34,875 nucleotides of DNA. It comes from Acidobacteriota bacterium. GTDB lineage: Bacteria; Acidobacteriota; Terriglobia; 20CM-2-55-15. The stretch is taken from positions 1-34,875 of the forward strand of contig JAJEEE010000045.1 of the NCBI GenBank assembly GCA_022821145.1, given 5' to 3'. Position numbers and translations under genes: made by a program. The notes under the pieces were generated by a model. The model was not told the DNA's origin. It did no database searches and saw only the letters and a program-made list of their open reading frames with translations. Shown here piece after piece: positions 31,786-34,875 of this stretch. How positions within the stretch are numbered: position 1 is the stretch's first letter; every line of letters begins with the position of its first letter.

Positions 31786-31923
31786 ATGTTGCGGCATTCC
31801 CCATCGGACCCGCGGCGAGGAACGCCGCGGGTGGAGAAGGCGGCCTCCGGGCCGCCGCGTCAGCAAGACGAGATCTGGCAAGGGGCCGACACCGTGAACG
31901 AAGAGATCTTTTTCTTGGACTGA
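31786..31923 (+). CDS. Short ORF with strong ribosome-binding site; doubtful
   Basis: A perfect AGGAGG (31771-31776) lies 9 nt before ATG 31786. The reading frame is only 45 codons and most of it is repeat sequence: it runs through hairpin D and ends within copy C (EEIFFLD at the C-terminus). No family is recognised. It might be the 5' end of a gene cut short when repeats entered, a small protein, or a chance Shine-Dalgarno. The same C-terminus (EEI-C-FLD) appears by reading through copy A, so the frame may be coincidental. Confidence 0.2.
   Translation: MLRHSPSDPRRGTPRVEKAASGPPRQQDEIWQGADTVNEEIFFLD
31808..31832 (+). repeat. Hairpin D (isolated repeat stem-loop)
   Basis: Exact copy of the hairpin of copies A and C: arms ACCCGCGGCG (31808-31817) and CGCCGCGGGT (31823-31832) with loop AGGAA. 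It lacks the left-hand core. It lies 116 nt left of the hairpin in copy C, so the hairpin alone can move or be kept independently. Confidence 0.7.
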
Positions 31924-31978
31924 CGCCTCGGCTCCGCCTCGTTGTCCACCCGCGGCGAGGAACGCCGCGGGTCCAAGA
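31901..31978 (+). repeat. Dispersed hairpin repeat, copy C
   Basis: The best copy. Core TTTCTTGGACTGACGCCTCG (31911-31930) is identical to copy A. The hairpin has arms ACCCGCGGCG (31948-31957) and CGCCGCGGGT (31963-31972) with loop AGGAA. Outer arms TCTTGGAC (31913-31920) and GTCCAAGA (31971-31978) are perfect inverted repeats, so the unit could fold as a nested double hairpin. About 90 percent identical to copy A over 72 nt. Confidence 0.8.
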
Positions 31979-31984
31979 GAGCAT

Positions 31985-32109
31985 GTGAACGATGCGCTCA
32001 ATGACTCGTGGGTCTGGTCTTCACGCGCGATTGCCGGGAACGGCCGTGGCTGAGGTCGGTCTTCGGGTCCGACCCGCGTCCTCGTGTCGCGACTGCATGG
32101 GACACGGCG
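31985..32109. other. Gene-free spacer before the yyaL stop
   Basis: The tail of the 519-nt gene-free stretch 31591-32109. Apart from the repeats listed above, I see no supportable gene, tRNA or terminator in it. Confidence 0.4.
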
Positions 32110-34134
<2,025 letters not shown>

Positions 34135-34164
34135 GACGGGTTTCGGGCGGCGGCGCCGGATCCC

Positions 34165-34548
34165 TCAGGCGGTTTCCCGCAGGCGCGTCTCGAGCGCGTC
34201 CAGGTCGATCGACCAGTGGGAGGCGTGCCAGACGGGGCGCTGGTTCCGGATCGCGATCAACTGCGGCGACTCGTGAGCGACGCCGGTCCGTTCGGCGATC
34301 GCGTCGGAAAGGGCGCGGTCCTCGATCACGTGCACGACGCGCGCCGGCGGGGACTCGCCGCGCGCCGCGTAACGGCGGAACGCGTCGAACACGGCGGCGC
34401 TGATCTCACACGACGTGCTGTGCTTGAATACGAGCACCGGTTGCCGCCGCGACTCGTCGAGCAGGGATTGCCAGTCGTCCAGGTCGCCCAGGCGCGGCGG
34501 TCCGGCCGTTGCAACCTCGCGCGCCGCGTTGTCCGGTGTTCGATGCAC
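34165..34548 (-). CDS. ytxJ: YtxJ family (DUF2847) redox protein
   Basis: 127 residues. YtxJ-like proteins are thioredoxin-fold proteins proposed to reduce bacillithiol mixed disulfides. The motif FKHSTSCEISAAVFDAF (C47 as the single active cysteine) is the family's hallmark. RLGDLDDWQSLLDESRRQPVLVFKH precedes it, and TGVAHESPQLIAIRNQRPVWHASHWSI follows, with the cis-Pro region of the thioredoxin fold and the typical HASHW end. Start GTG 34548 with GAGGAA 7 nt upstream. Its presence implies a bacillithiol or related thiol pool in this organism. It is followed by the YyaL gene, another thioredoxin-fold protein, 30 nt downstream. Confidence 0.9.
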   Translation of the reverse strand: MHRTPDNAAREVATAGPPRLGDLDDWQSLLDESRRQPVLVFKHSTSCEISAAVFDAFRRYAARGESPPARVVHVIEDRALSDAIAERTGVAHESPQLIAIRNQRPVWHASHWSIDLDALETRLRETA

Positions 34549-34571
34549 GTGCTGTTCCTCGCCAGGTTCCT

Positions 34572-34600
34572 ACTATAGCAGTTCGGAGCGGGCCTGTCCG
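34572..34600 (-). promoter_or_regulatory. Probable promoter of the ytxJ-yyaL pair
   Basis: On the minus strand TATAGT (34572-34577) has CGGACA (34595-34600) 17 nt upstream. The -10 is good and the -35 partial. The predicted transcript start is near 34565, 17 nt before the GTG at 34548. Confidence 0.4.
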
Positions 34601-34724
34601 CGAGGGGGTCGAGGCCATGGCTATACTCACTATGGCGCTCGTAGACACAGGCGTTCGCACAGCGCGAATGCTCTGGACAAGGCGCTCCAGGGGCCCCAAA
34701 ACGGCGTCGGAGGCCCGATCGTGT

Positions 34725-34777
34725 CGGATTCGTTTCTTGGGCTGACGCCTCGTATCTGGACTCCTCCGTCAAGGAGG
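34725..34777 (+). repeat. Dispersed repeat, copy E (different hairpin)
   Basis: CGGATTCGT (34725-34733) and the core TTTCTTGGGCTGACGCCTCG (34733-34752, one mismatch to copies A and C). The right-hand hairpin differs: CCTCC (34763-34767), loop GTCAA, GGAGG (34773-34777). The core therefore occurs with two unrelated stem-loops. It lies in a 327-nt gene-free stretch at the right edge of the window (34549-34875) in which I see no other supported feature. Confidence 0.55.
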
Positions 34778-34875
34778 CGAACCATTCCCTCAACCTATCA
34801 GAAGGTTTCTTCATGCTCCATCTCACCGGAGGCGCGCACGTCGCGGTGACGGGCCGGCTGGTACAGACTGCACTC

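Noticed and set aside
31363-31923. 186-codon plus-strand frame over the small minus-strand gene and the repeats
   Set aside because: Runs through the antisense of the 107-residue gene and through repeat copies; no protein-like composition.
34813-34875. ATG with an AGAAGG upstream, 21 open codons to the window edge
   Set aside because: Too short to recognise and lies next to a repeat copy; may be the start of a gene beyond the edge but cannot be supported.

Overview
The window is GC-rich, densely packed bacterial chromosome with no phage, plasmid or CRISPR signature. The gene content points to an acidobacterium, perhaps of the Vicinamibacteria type. The clues are two DUF6152 proteins, a stand-alone secreted DUF4159 protein, a secreted PQQ-type propeller, a YtxJ protein (bacillithiol-type thiol chemistry), many secreted proteins of unknown function, and an isolated tRNA-Lys without encoded CCA. 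The phylum call is inference from content, not from a marker gene. Many genes have a good -10 box only 8-15 nt before the ATG, so leaderless or very short-leader transcripts look common.

Layout. 1-653: an eroded insertion sequence with an internally deleted IS1-type transposase, lying beyond the 3' end of tRNA-Lys(CTT) (654-726). 1050-2523: a secreted NTF2-like protein, a small charged protein with the best promoter in the window, and a Yip1-type membrane protein. 2591-6663: housekeeping genes queG (queuosine), hom (homoserine dehydrogenase) and cimA (citramalate synthase, the pyruvate route to isoleucine). 6837-10522: five consecutive exported proteins of poorly known families. In these a DUF6152 domain and a second, unnamed domain occur once fused and otherwise as separate neighbouring genes. 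10725-16485 (minus strand): a nucleotidyltransferase of the RmlA type, then a four-gene overlapping operon with three different periplasmic adaptor proteins and one MacB/FtsX-type permease but no ATPase.

16621-25683: a secreted alpha/beta hydrolase, a DUF3237 protein, a bile-acid:sodium symporter family carrier, a three-gene operon (ECF sigma factor, zinc anti-sigma factor, exported protein with a secretin-N-like domain), a PQQ-like propeller, a DUF4159 protein, a SnoaL-like protein and a secreted propeller-like protein.

25786-31257: the most interesting region. Four genes joined by 4-nt overlaps encode a DUF1460 amidase, a double GT-A glycosyltransferase, a DUF4922 protein of the GalT/HIT fold with an HxHxQ motif, and a SpoIID/LytB protein, followed by an M23 endopeptidase under its own promoter. 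SpoIID makes 1,6-anhydro-muropeptides and a characterised DUF1460 enzyme cleaves them, so this looks like a muropeptide-processing pathway with two unassigned steps. The four coupled proteins have no recognisable signal peptide.

31267-34875: a small unknown protein, a 520-nt block of dispersed hairpin repeats (copies also at 10587 and 34725), and a ytxJ-yyaL thioredoxin-fold pair on the minus strand. The window ends in non-coding sequence.
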